Source of the DNA: Thiomonas sp.
Lineage (GTDB): Bacteria > Pseudomonadota > Gammaproteobacteria > Burkholderiales > Burkholderiaceae_C
DNA length: 13,926 nt
NCBI GenBank assembly: GCA_028706735.1
Contig: JAQTVS010000037.1
Location: 1 to 13,926, forward strand
Reading direction: 5' to 3'
This document shows positions 1 through 6,407 of this stretch, piece after piece; the stretch's first letter is position 1, and every line of letters starts with the position of its first letter. The translations under genes and the position numbers were made by a program. The notes beneath the pieces were generated by a model. The model ran no database searches. It saw only the letters and a program-made list of their open reading frames with translations, and was not told the DNA's origin.

Positions 1-201
1 CAGGGCGGACAAGGGCGTCCCGTTGCTCACCCCGGCCAGCGCGGCGCGGCGCAGATCGCCGTCAGTCACGGTGCGCAGCAGACGCCCCTGCGCGTCGGTC
101 ACGAGCAGAATGCCCTGCGCCGTGGCATCGAGCCGCGCCAGCGCCTCGTGCAAGGTGACGCCGGGGGGCAGACAAAGGGCGTTGAAAGTGTTGAGATTCA
201 T
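1..201 (-). CDS. CBS-domain sugar nucleotidyltransferase, N-terminal part (PtmE-like)
   Basis: Only the first 67 codons lie in the window; the frame is open to base 1. The visible part is one CBS motif, with GILLVTDAQGRLLRTVTDGD at about residues 30-49 followed by LRRAAL. In nonulosonate clusters such an N-terminal CBS region commonly precedes a NTP_transferase domain, as in Campylobacter PtmE, which makes GDP-glucosamine for legionaminic acid. The catalytic domain is outside the window, so the enzyme assignment is inferred from this architecture and from the neuC-neuD neighbourhood. The start is well supported: an AAGGAG ribosome-binding site lies 7 bases before the ATG, and the ATG overlaps the neuD stop as ATGA. 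It could instead be a different CBS protein. Confidence 0.75.
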   Translation of the reverse strand, partial: MNLNTFNALCLPPGVTLHEALARLDATAQGILLVTDAQGRLLRTVTDGDLRRAALAGVSNGTPLSAL

Positions 202-848
202 GCCGAAACTCCTTGAAGGGGGCGTGCCGGCACACCGGCCCAGGCCTCGCCGTCGGGCAGGTCTTGCAGCAGCACCGCGCCCGCGCCCAGCGTAGCGCCC
301 GCGCCCACGCGCAGATTGCGCAGCACCGTGCTGCCCGCGCCCACCAGGGCGGCTTCGCCCACCTGCACCGCGCCGCCGAGTGTCACGCCGGGGGCCACAT
401 GCGCCCAGGCAGCAATGCGGCAGTCGTGATCGACCACCGCGCCGTGATTGACGATGGCCCCGATGCCTAGCTCGGCCATGGGCCCGACGACGCACTGCGC
501 CGTGATCAGGCAGCCGGGCCGCACGCGCGCCGAGGTCGCCACGCTGGCGCTGGGGTGCACGATGGTGGCCAGCGGCCCGATGGATGCCAGCCGCGCCGCC
601 TCGTCGCGCCGTATGGCGTTGTGGCCGATGGCCACATGCACCGCGCGCGGGCCGGGCAGGGCGCTGGCGTCGTCGATGGAGAGCACCGGCACGCCGGGCA
701 GCAGTTCGCTGCCCCAGGTGGCCGCGTTGCGGTCTGAGGCGACCACGCGCGCAAACGCGCCGCTCAACAACGCCGCGTCGGCCGCCACGCGGCCGTGGCC
801 ACCGGCGCCAAACACGATCAAGACAGGTTTCTCGGAGGATGGGGACAT
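198..848 (-). CDS. neuD: NeuD-family sugar O/N-acyltransferase
   Basis: A 216-residue protein, normal length for the PglD/NeuD family. It has an N-terminal Rossmann-like domain with IVFGAGGHG at residues 11-19, then a left-handed beta-helix of hexapeptide repeats from about residue 95 to the end. NHGAVVDHDC at 134-143 supplies H135, the usual general base. It probably transfers an acetyl group from acetyl-CoA to the nonulosonate or its amino-sugar precursor in the cytoplasm. The frame is open further upstream, but the Met before SPSSEKPVLIVFGAGGHG is chosen because earlier starts would run into neuC and lack family similarity. It starts 7 bases after neuC and overlaps the next gene by 4 bases, so the three genes are probably one operon. 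No clear Shine-Dalgarno sequence precedes it. Whether it is an O-acetylase of sialic acid or a LegH-like N-acetylase cannot be decided here. Confidence 0.9.
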   Translation of the reverse strand: MSPSSEKPVLIVFGAGGHGRVAADAALLSGAFARVVASDRNAATWGSELLPGVPVLSIDDASALPGPRAVHVAIGHNAIRRDEAARLASIGPLATIVHPSASVATSARVRPGCLITAQCVVGPMAELGIGAIVNHGAVVDHDCRIAAWAHVAPGVTLGGAVQVGEAALVGAGSTVLRNLRVGAGATLGAGAVLLQDLPDGEAWAGVPARPLQGVSA

Positions 849-855
849 AGTGGTT

Positions 856-2202
856 TCAATAACGATTGACCTTGTGCAGCAGATCGCCAGACAGCGGCAG
901 AGTGGCCAGCAGATGCGCGATGCGCGCGGCGCTCTGGCCGTCACCATAGACGTTTGCTTCCGGGGGCGGCCAGGGCCCGTCGGCCAGCGCCTGCCGCACG
1001 GCGGCTTCGATGACGCTGGCCTGCGGCGGCACGTCCACCGTGTTGGCGTTGCGCTCGCGCAGGTTCTGGCGGCTGCCGACGTTGACTACCCGCGTGTCCA
1101 GGCTGGCCGCCTCGATGATGCCCGACGACGAATTGCCCGCCAGCACCGCGGCGTGGCGCAGCGCGGCCAGATAGTCGGCGCGCGGCAGATGGGTGATGCG
1201 GTGAAACCCTGTCCACTGCTGCGCCCGCAGCAAGGCTTCGATGGGGCCCGAACCCGCGTCGGCATTGGGCGCCAGCCACACCACGCTGAAGGCCGACCCC
1301 GCCCCGGCGGCCCGCAGGCCGTCGAGCAGCGCCTGGGTCTGCGCGGCGGCGTCGTCCGCTTCCTGCACCACGGGGTGGAAAAGAACGAGGGCGTAAGGGC
1401 GCTCGGCCAGGCTCCCCCTCCCGGCCTCCCCCACTGGTGGAGGAGGAGCAAACCCTCTCACTACAACATCCGTGCCCCCTCCCCACAAGTGGGGAGGGTT
1501 GGGGAGGGCATCTTCTCCTCCCAGCCTCTCCCAAAGCGTGGGAGAGGAGTGATTGCTCCCTCCCCACAAGTGGGGAGGGTTGGGGAGGGGAGCCTGCCGC
1601 GCCAGCGCCGTCTGCAAAGCCTGCAGCGCGGCCTCGCGCGGAAGATGCAGCGCATCAGACAGATCGTCCAGCCCCGGCGCGCCCACCACATGCACACGGT
1701 GCGGGTCTTCGCCCATGGCGATGAGGCGCTCGCGTGACTGCGCCGTGGCGCAGAAATGCAGCGCCGCGAGCTTGCTGATGGCATGGCGCACCGGCTCGTC
1801 CACGGTGCCAGAGCGCTCGCCGCCGTGCAGGTGGATCGACGGCACGCCCAGATGCAGCGCGGCAATGGCCCCCGCGAGCATCTCACCCCGGTCGCCCAGC
1901 AGCAGCAGTGCGTCAGGCTGCTCGGCCTGCAGCACCGGCACCAGCCCGGCGAGCGTCTGGCTGATCGCCCGCGTCATGCCCGCACCGTCGCGCGCGCCCA
2001 CGTCGCTGGGAATGCGCGCCGCGATGCGCAGCCCGCTGGCCGCGATGTCGTCCACCGTGTGGCCGTAGTCGGGGTGGAGATGCATGCCCGTGACCGCCAC
2101 CGCCACCTCCAGTCCCGGACACGAAGCGGCCGCGTGCAAAGTCTGGCGCATCAGCCCGAAGTCGGCACGGGTGCCAGAGAGATAGAGAATGCGGCGGGGC
2201 AT
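856..2202 (-). CDS. neuC: Hydrolysing UDP/GDP-GlcNAc 2-epimerase (NeuC/LegG) with an in-frame repeat insertion
   Basis: This 448-residue protein belongs to the NeuC family, which removes the nucleotide from NDP-GlcNAc-type sugars and epimerises C2 to give the mannosamine precursor of nonulosonates. Visible motifs are SGTRADFGLM (9-18), GDRGEMLAG (103-111), HGGERSGTVDE (126-136), GNSSSGIIEA (356-365) and GSRQNLRER (376-384). These cover both Rossmann domains of the GT-B-like epimerase fold. The family is usually near 380 residues. The excess is a low-complexity insertion at about residues 204-267, between the two domains, translated from G/C-rich hairpin repeats. All recognisable active-site blocks lie outside it, so activity may survive. 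The ATG at 2202 has only a weak ribosome-binding site. The gene is separated from neuB by a defence-like segment, so it probably needs its own promoter. UDP or GDP specificity is not visible. Confidence 0.92.
   Translation of the reverse strand: MPRRILYLSGTRADFGLMRQTLHAAASCPGLEVAVAVTGMHLHPDYGHTVDDIAASGLRIAARIPSDVGARDGAGMTRAISQTLAGLVPVLQAEQPDALLLLGDRGEMLAGAIAALHLGVPSIHLHGGERSGTVDEPVRHAISKLAALHFCATAQSRERLIAMGEDPHRVHVVGAPGLDDLSDALHLPREAALQALQTALARQAPLPNPPHLWGGSNHSSPTLWERLGGEDALPNPPHLWGGGTDVVVRGFAPPPPVGEAGRGSLAERPYALVLFHPVVQEADDAAAQTQALLDGLRAAGAGSAFSVVWLAPNADAGSGPIEALLRAQQWTGFHRITHLPRADYLAALRHAAVLAGNSSSGIIEAASLDTRVVNVGSRQNLRERNANTVDVPPQASVIEAAVRQALADGPWPPPEANVYGDGQSAARIAHLLATLPLSGDLLHKVNRY
1402..1593. 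repeat. 81-bp hairpin repeat array inside neuC
   Basis: Stacked inverted repeats interrupt neuC without breaking its frame. CCTCCCCACAAGTGGGGAGG occurs at 1478-1497 and again at 1559-1578, exactly 81 bases apart. Between them, 1525-1547 is a different hairpin (arms CCTCTCCCAA and GTGGGAGAGG, loop AGC). A further hairpin with a 2-base loop is at 1425-1446. The linker AGTGATTGCT after the 1525-1547 hairpin is the reverse complement, with one change, of the linker in the array at 8713-8955. This is therefore the same element in the opposite orientation. It encodes PLPNPPHLWGG twice. The outer limits are judged from where NeuC similarity stops and are approximate. Confidence 0.85.
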
Positions 2203-2368
2203 GGGGCGAGGGCAGTGGGGGGTAAGTCAGCACGGCAGGTGGCCAACGGGAAGATTTTTGCAGAGATTGCAGTGCAGCCACCCGGCGCGGGGCGGAAAGG
2301 GCGCAATCGTGCGAACGTCACGCCAGCGGCGAAAGCGCGGCAGCACCGGGCAAATGAGGCACGCGGAG

Positions 2369-2398
2369 AGATAAACACCACGCAGATAAACACCACGC
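2369..2398. repeat. 15-bp perfect tandem duplication upstream of neuC
   Basis: AGATAAACACCACGC occurs twice in direct tandem. On the minus strand each copy reads GCGTGGTGTTTATCT, with a -10-like TTATCT, about 170-190 bases before neuC. A small palindrome, CACCAAGTGGTG, lies next to it at 2405-2416. The surrounding 2203-2493 region shows no convincing gene and is the most likely place for the promoter that neuC needs. Promoter function is a guess. Confidence 0.5.
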
Positions 2399-2493
2399 GC
2401 AGTCCACCAAGTGGTGCGGGTTTGTGACCGCCGGCAAATGCGCACCAAAACCAAAGATCGTGCCGGACATGATCGAACCCAGCACGCATTGAC

Positions 2494-2925
2494 CTATAAA
2501 CGGACAGCGAACGTCCCGCCCCCGCTCACCCCAATCACCAACCGCTGCATCGCCCGCGTGGCCCCCACATAGACCAGCCGTGCTTCCTCGCGCGCGTCCT
2601 CGCCCTCGGCGGGCATGCGCCCGGCGCCGGGAACTCTAGGAGCCTGTCGGGCTTGGGGCGCGTAGAGCGAAAAAAGGGTGTGTGGATGGCCTGCGGCGGC
2701 TTTTTGCAGCCCGCGATTCCCAAGTCCGACAGGCTCCTGGCCCTTTGCTCGCGTGCAGCGTCATCACCTGGATGCTGTCGTGCGCGGGGTCGAACACGCT
2801 GGATGAGTTCCGGCGCAGCTGGTGCGGCAACTTGCGTTTGCGCAGGAATTCGGCGCACAGGTCCATTTCGCTGTGGTGCGGCGAGGATGGCCATGTCGCC
2901 CCAGGCGTGGCCTTGCGGCGGGAGG
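2494..2925 (-). pseudogene. Decayed C-terminal fragment of a second UvrD-like helicase
   Basis: This is a diverged copy of the C-terminal coding region of the intact helicase at 4062-5894, in the same orientation. The reverse strand ends with RLVYVGATRAMQRLVIG and SGGGTFAVRL followed by TAG at 2494, matching RLFYVGATRATQRLVIGTSG of the intact protein (SF1 motif VI). Further upstream are SEMDLCAEF, LPHQLRR and QVMTLHASKG (motif V) in one frame, and GHAWGDMAIL in another. The fragment therefore has a frameshift, a small deletion near 2620, a 101-bp inserted element at 2638-2738, and no NERD, Walker A or DEGHD regions. Near motif VI the DNA is close to 90% identical to the intact gene by eye and lower elsewhere, suggesting an old paralogue rather than a recent duplication. 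It cannot encode a helicase. Confidence 0.85.
2638..2738. mobile_element. 101-bp MITE-like element in the helicase pseudogene
   Basis: The two ends form a terminal inverted repeat of 20 bases with one mismatch: AGGAGCCTGTCGGGCTTGGG at 2638-2657 and CCCAAGTCCGACAGGCTCCT at 2719-2738. The copy-to-parent alignment breaks exactly here. The parent reads GAACTCCAGGCCTTTGCTC at 4221-4239, whereas the copy has GAACTC, the element, then CCCTTTGCTC. It encodes no transposase and is too short for one, so it would have moved in trans. A target duplication cannot be defined confidently. The parent transposon family was not recognised. Confidence 0.75.
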
Positions 2926-2977
2926 CTTGAGTGGTCTTGTATTCGACCGAATGGCAGAACCACCTCAAACAAACCTT

Positions 2978-3007
2978 ATTTGGGTATCATAGAACCCAAT
3001 ATGGGTA
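2978..3007 (+). promoter_or_regulatory. Candidate operator and -10 region of the winged-helix MNT gene
   Basis: TTGGGT (2980-2985) and ACCCAA (2994-2999) form an inverted repeat. The word ATNTGGGTA occurs twice as a direct repeat 21 bases apart, at 2978 and 2999, about two helical turns. A -10-like TATCAT lies at 2985-2990, only 10 bases before the ATG at 3001, and there is no Shine-Dalgarno sequence. This fits a leaderless transcript whose promoter is covered by a repressor, possibly the winged-helix protein itself. No good -35 was found; the site is inferred from its pattern. Confidence 0.45.
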
Positions 3008-3630
3008 CAAAACAGACGCCTACCTCATCGTCCGCCGCCGACGCGCTCTTCCCCAAGGTGCGCCAGCGCGTGCTCGCCGTCCTGTTCGCCGCGCCGGACC
3101 GTAGCTTCTACACCAACGAGGTGATCGGCTTGGCGCAGTCGGGCGCGGGCGCGGTGCAGCGCGAGCTGGCCGGCCTTGCCGACGCGGGTTTGCTCACCGT
3201 ACGCAAGCTGGGCAACCAGAAACACTTTCAGGCCAACGAAGCGTCGCCGGTGTTTGCCGAGTTGCGCGGGCTGGTGCTCAAGACGATGGGGCTGGCCGAT
3301 GTGTTGCGCGCTGCGCTGGCACCGCTGGCGCCGCAGATCGAGCGGGCCTTTGTGTTCGGCTCCATCGCAAAACAACAGGACACGGCCGCGAGCGATGTGG
3401 ACCTGCTGGTGGTGAGCAACACGCTGGGTTATGGCGAGGTGTTTGGTGCACTGGAAAGCGCCAGCCAGAGACTGCGCCGCACGGTCAACCCGGCGCTCTA
3501 CACCGCCGCCGATTTCCGCGCCCGACTGCAGGGCGACAATGCGTTCATCAACCGCGTGATGCAACAGCCCAAGATATGGCTGATCGGCCAGGAGGACTCA
3601 CCGCAGCATGAGCCCGACCAACCCGCTTGA
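3001..3630 (+). CDS. Winged-helix MNT-domain nucleotidyltransferase (antitoxin-like)
   Basis: A 209-residue protein. Residues about 15-80 look like a winged-helix DNA-binding domain (RQRVLAVLFAAPDRSFYTNE, then a helix pair and a TVRKLGNQKHFQANE wing). Residues about 110-190 are a minimal nucleotidyltransferase (MNT) fold with FVFGSIAKQQDTAASDVDLL: the GS pair at 120-121 and SDVDLLV at 131-137 carry the nucleotide and metal-binding acidic residues. MNT proteins paired with HEPN proteins act as antitoxins, some by adding AMP to the HEPN toxin. The winged helix suggests autoregulation through the repeats just upstream. The frame is open further upstream, but that part only reads the helicase pseudogene, so the ATG at 3001 is preferred. 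It overlaps the next gene by 23 bases, indicating a translationally coupled pair. The target of modification is unknown. Confidence 0.85.
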   Translation: MGTKQTPTSSSAADALFPKVRQRVLAVLFAAPDRSFYTNEVIGLAQSGAGAVQRELAGLADAGLLTVRKLGNQKHFQANEASPVFAELRGLVLKTMGLADVLRAALAPLAPQIERAFVFGSIAKQQDTAASDVDLLVVSNTLGYGEVFGALESASQRLRRTVNPALYTAADFRARLQGDNAFINRVMQQPKIWLIGQEDSPQHEPDQPA

Positions 3631-4024
3631 AAACCTGAGCCGACCCGGCGGCTCGCTCAAACCGGAGCCGCCCGACACGGCCGAGATCGCCGGCTTACAG
3701 CGCGCGGGCCGCGCCCGTCTGGCGGACGCAGACAACGCCACGTTGGCGCTGGAGAGCCGCTTCGACCTGGCCTATAACGCGGCCCACGCCTTGTGCCTGG
3801 CCGCGCTGCGCGCCAAGGGCTACCGCGCCGCCAACCGCTACATCGTCTTTCAGGTGCTGCCGCACACGCTGGGGTTGGGGCCGGAGGTCTGGCGTGTGCT
3901 GGACCTGTGCCACAACAAACGCAACCTCGGGGAGTACGAAGGCCTGCTGGAAGTGGATGAGCGGCTGGTGAAGGATCTGATAGTGGCCACGCAAAAGGTG
4001 GCCGACGCGCTCAACGCAATATGA
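3608..4024 (+). CDS. HEPN-like partner protein lacking the catalytic histidine
   Basis: A 138-residue, mostly helical protein directly coupled to the MNT gene (23-base overlap, with AGGAGG at 3590-3595 before the ATG). FDLAYNAAHALCLAALRAKGY at 52-72 and CHNKRNLGEYEG at 101-112 resemble HEPN-domain proteins. The HEPN RNase signature is RX4-6H. Here the matching site reads RNLGEY (105-110), with Tyr where His is expected, so RNase activity by the usual mechanism is doubtful. It may be a non-catalytic HEPN partner or use a different residue; H102 just before the Arg is another nearby histidine. It converges with the helicase gene 37 bases away. The HEPN assignment rests on the MNT pairing and this motif and is moderate. 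Confidence 0.7.
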   Translation: MSPTNPLENLSRPGGSLKPEPPDTAEIAGLQRAGRARLADADNATLALESRFDLAYNAAHALCLAALRAKGYRAANRYIVFQVLPHTLGLGPEVWRVLDLCHNKRNLGEYEGLLEVDERLVKDLIVATQKVADALNAI

Positions 4025-4061
4025 CCCCAAAACTGGCAGGGCATTCGGGGCAGATCTCGCC

Positions 4062-5894
4062 TTATGCCTGAATGCGAGCAGCGAATTTTCCGCTCCCGCT
4101 CGTCCCAATCACCAAGCGCTGCGTCGCCCGCGTCGCCCCCACATAGAACAGCCGCGCTTCCTCCCGCTCGTCTTCGCCCTCGGCGGGCATGTGGCCCACG
4201 CCCACCAGGGCCACCACGGGGAACTCCAGGCCTTTGCTCACGTGCAGGGTCATCACCTTGATATTGTCCTGGCCGGGGTCGAACTGCCCGGATTTCTTGC
4301 GCACCTGGTGTGGCAGGCCGCGCCGGGCCAGCGCGTCGGCGCACAGGTCCATTTCGCTCCAGCGCCGGCAGAGGATGGCCATGTCGCCCCAGGCGTGGCC
4401 TTCGCGGTGGGCGGTGGCCAGCAGGTCGGCCACCTGGGCGGCTTCTTCGCGCAGGGTGGGCAGGCGGATGATGAGCGGCGCCTCGCCGTCGCGCCCGCAG
4501 CTCACGGGCTTGAGCAGGGGCACGCCGTCGTCGTCTTTGTCTTCGGCGGTCAGTAGATCAGCGGCAACGAGGCTGGCGGTCTGCAATATCTGCCGCGTGT
4601 TGCGGTAGTTGATCTTGAGGATGGTGGTGCGACCCTGCGCCTGGATGCCCACGCGCTTGAAGCTGAAGTTCTTCTTCTGCTTGCGTTCGTAGATGCTCTG
4701 CGCGTCATCAAACAGCACGAGCAGGCTGTTGGTGGCGGGGTCGACCATCTGCACCACCAGACGCAGCCATTCGGGCGCGAAGTCGTGGCCTTCGTCAATG
4801 AGCACGGCCTGGTATTGCCCGCTGGGGATCTGGCGGCGGCCCACGCCGGTGATGACGCGCTGGACCATGTCGGCCATCTTGTCGGTGACCGACTGGTTGT
4901 TGGCGGGCAGGCTTTGCCCGTAGGCCACCAGCTGGTCGCGGCACCACTTGTGGAAGTGCACCGCGTGCACGCGCTCAGCTATGCCTTTGGCGGCCATCAC
5001 GCGCGCGAGTTGCCGGGCCAACGGTTCGTTGTAGCAAAGGATGAGGATGGGTTTGCTGGATGCGGCGTCTTTGGTGTTGACGGCCTTGGCCAGGTGTTCG
5101 GCCCGGCAGCCCAGCAGCATGGTCTTGCCCGAACCGGCCACGCCGTGGATGACGCGGTGCCCGTCGCCCAGGCTGCGGGCCAGCTGCTCCTGCTGCAGGT
5201 CCATCACCCGCATGATGCTGGGCAGTTCGGCGGCTTCGTCGTCATCGTTGAACAGCTCGCAGGTCACCTGCACACGCACCTCGGGGAACATGATCCAGCG
5301 CACCCGGTCCATCTGCGGCAGCGACATGACGCCGCCCATCATGAAGGGGAACATGTCCCACAGGCGGCTTTGCAGCGCCTCGGGCTCCACCGCCTCAAGC
5401 ATCTCGTCCTGGCAGACCACGCGGTGCGGTTCGATGGCGTGGGCGAGCTCGGCCTTGTCGAACTGCGCGCGGGTGATGTTGGGCAGCACCACGCCGTAGC
5501 TCCACGGAAAGGCCAGCTTGCCCTGGTGTCGGCCGTCATGCTGCACCAACTGCGGGTCGCGCTCCAGCGCGTGAACCACTTGGTGCGCGTACTGCCGGGC
5601 CTGCTCCAGCGGGTTGGGAATGGTCTTGGGGCCGAGTTCGCCGTGGATGTCCCAGGTCTGCTTGTTGGCCTGGATGAGAGTAGAGAGCCGGAAATCCTTG
5701 ACCTCCAGAATCAGAATGCCCCGGCGCGGGTGCATGACGACAAAGTCCGGGTGCTGGTGCCGGGGCCCGACGGCCACGTCGTACCAGAGCAGGTAGTCGG
5801 CGTCGAGCTTGTCTTCCAGCCGCTCGGCGGTGCGGCGCTCGCCGGGCGTCATGCGCGAAACGCAGGAGCCCAGCGCAGGAATCAGGGTGGCCAT
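4062..5894 (-). CDS. NERD-nuclease / UvrD-type SF1 helicase fusion
   Basis: A 610-residue protein. Residues about 15-130 form a NERD (nuclease-related) domain with PDFVVMHPRRGILILEVKDF at 49-68, giving D50, E64 and K66 of the PD-(D/E)xK-like site. A superfamily 1 helicase follows: Walker A HGVAGSGKT (250-258), Walker B/motif II LIDEGHD (365-371), LVLFDDAQSIY (392-402), INYRNTRQI (428-436), motif V VMTLHVSKGLEF (547-558) and motif VI RLFYVGATRAT (581-591). All motifs are intact. It should be an ATP-driven DNA translocase or helicase with a possible nuclease head; fusions of this kind occur in repair and phage-defence settings. The ATG at 5894 has an AAGAGA ribosome-binding site; an upstream in-frame start adds 15 unlikely residues. 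It faces away from mntA-hepT and converges with the HEPN gene. The biological target is unknown. Confidence 0.9.
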   Translation of the reverse strand: MATLIPALGSCVSRMTPGERRTAERLEDKLDADYLLWYDVAVGPRHQHPDFVVMHPRRGILILEVKDFRLSTLIQANKQTWDIHGELGPKTIPNPLEQARQYAHQVVHALERDPQLVQHDGRHQGKLAFPWSYGVVLPNITRAQFDKAELAHAIEPHRVVCQDEMLEAVEPEALQSRLWDMFPFMMGGVMSLPQMDRVRWIMFPEVRVQVTCELFNDDDEAAELPSIMRVMDLQQEQLARSLGDGHRVIHGVAGSGKTMLLGCRAEHLAKAVNTKDAASSKPILILCYNEPLARQLARVMAAKGIAERVHAVHFHKWCRDQLVAYGQSLPANNQSVTDKMADMVQRVITGVGRRQIPSGQYQAVLIDEGHDFAPEWLRLVVQMVDPATNSLLVLFDDAQSIYERKQKKNFSFKRVGIQAQGRTTILKINYRNTRQILQTASLVAADLLTAEDKDDDGVPLLKPVSCGRDGEAPLIIRLPTLREEAAQVADLLATAHREGHAWGDMAILCRRWSEMDLCADALARRGLPHQVRKKSGQFDPGQDNIKVMTLHVSKGLEFPVVALVGVGHMPAEGEDEREEARLFYVGATRATQRLVIGTSGSGKFAARIQA

Positions 5895-6056
5895 GTTGTC
5901 TCTTGTGTGCTTTCTTGCCTGAGGTGAATGATGCCGCAATTTCGGGGGAGAGACGAAAACTTCGCAGCCTGCAGCTTGATCGGCGCACGGATGTTCAATG
6001 CTTTGGCGTGAAACGTTGCCGACCCATTCCGGCCATTAGGCGGGTGTGCAACATCC

Positions 6057-6075
6057 TTCCTGCGAGGTGCAGGAA
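6057..6075. promoter_or_regulatory. Inverted repeat in the helicase/mntA divergent intergenic region
   Basis: TTCCTGC and GCAGGAA form a perfect 7-bp inverted repeat around GAGGT, 42 bases before the mntA start. It lies in the 222-base gap between the divergent helicase and mntA genes, where the promoters of both must be. A -10-like TAAACT at 6105-6110 sits just before the mntA start, hinting at a leaderless or very short-leader transcript. It may be an operator or a short RNA hairpin; function is inferred from position only. Confidence 0.35.
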
Positions 6076-6116
6076 AAAGTGCGTGTCCTTGAGGTGTCAC
6101 CGCCTAAACTGTGCAC

Positions 6117-6407
6117 ATGAAACCGTCGCAAGCCCTTGCTCAACACCGTGCTTCCGTTCGTAGCGCCGTGCAGCGTTATCGGCTGAGCAACCCTCGGGTG
6201 TTTGGCTCTGTGTTGCAGGGTCGTGATACCGAAGATAGCGATCTAGACCTGCTGGTCGATCCTGAGCCCGGCACCACGCTGTTTGATCTGGGGGGATTGC
6301 AGGAGGAGTTGGAGCAGTTGATGGGCCTGCGGGTGGATGTGCTGACCCCAAGAGATTTGCCGCCGTCCTTTCGTGAGCAAGTGCTGGCTGAAGCCCGCCC
6401 AGTATGA
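6117..6407 (+). CDS. mntA: MntA-type MNT antitoxin (nucleotidyltransferase)
   Basis: A 96-residue minimal nucleotidyltransferase. RVFGSVLQGRDTEDSDLDLL at 27-46 followed by VDP holds the GS motif (G30, S31) and the DxD-type acidic pair (D42, D44) expected of an active MNT domain. In the type VII HEPN/MNT toxin-antitoxin system the antitoxin adds AMP units to a tyrosine of the HepT toxin and so silences it. The stop overlaps the hepT start as ATGA, so the two are translationally coupled and made in a fixed order. A GTG six bases upstream (6111) is an alternative start; ATG giving MKPSQALAQHR is preferred because it matches the usual family beginning. Promoter and ribosome-binding site are weak. 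Confidence 0.92.
   Translation: MKPSQALAQHRASVRSAVQRYRLSNPRVFGSVLQGRDTEDSDLDLLVDPEPGTTLFDLGGLQEELEQLMGLRVDVLTPRDLPPSFREQVLAEARPV

Noticed and set aside
448..1737. Long plus-strand open frame opposite neuD/neuC
   Set aside because: It is antisense to well-supported genes, its translation has no domain-like motifs, and it arises from G/C-rich third positions. The same applies to the plus-strand frames at 7705-9186, 8447-9985, 10240-12072 and 12382-13683.
2638..2738. Intrinsic terminator
   Set aside because: The arms are 61 bases apart with no U-tract, and the comparison with the intact helicase shows an insertion instead.
2494..2925. Functional small helicase-related gene
   Set aside because: The helicase-like blocks are spread over different frames, broken by a deletion and an inserted element, with no Walker A motif.
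2653..3000. Upstream extension of the winged-helix MNT frame
   Set aside because: These codons read the reverse of the helicase pseudogene and the MITE-like element; family-like sequence begins at 3001.
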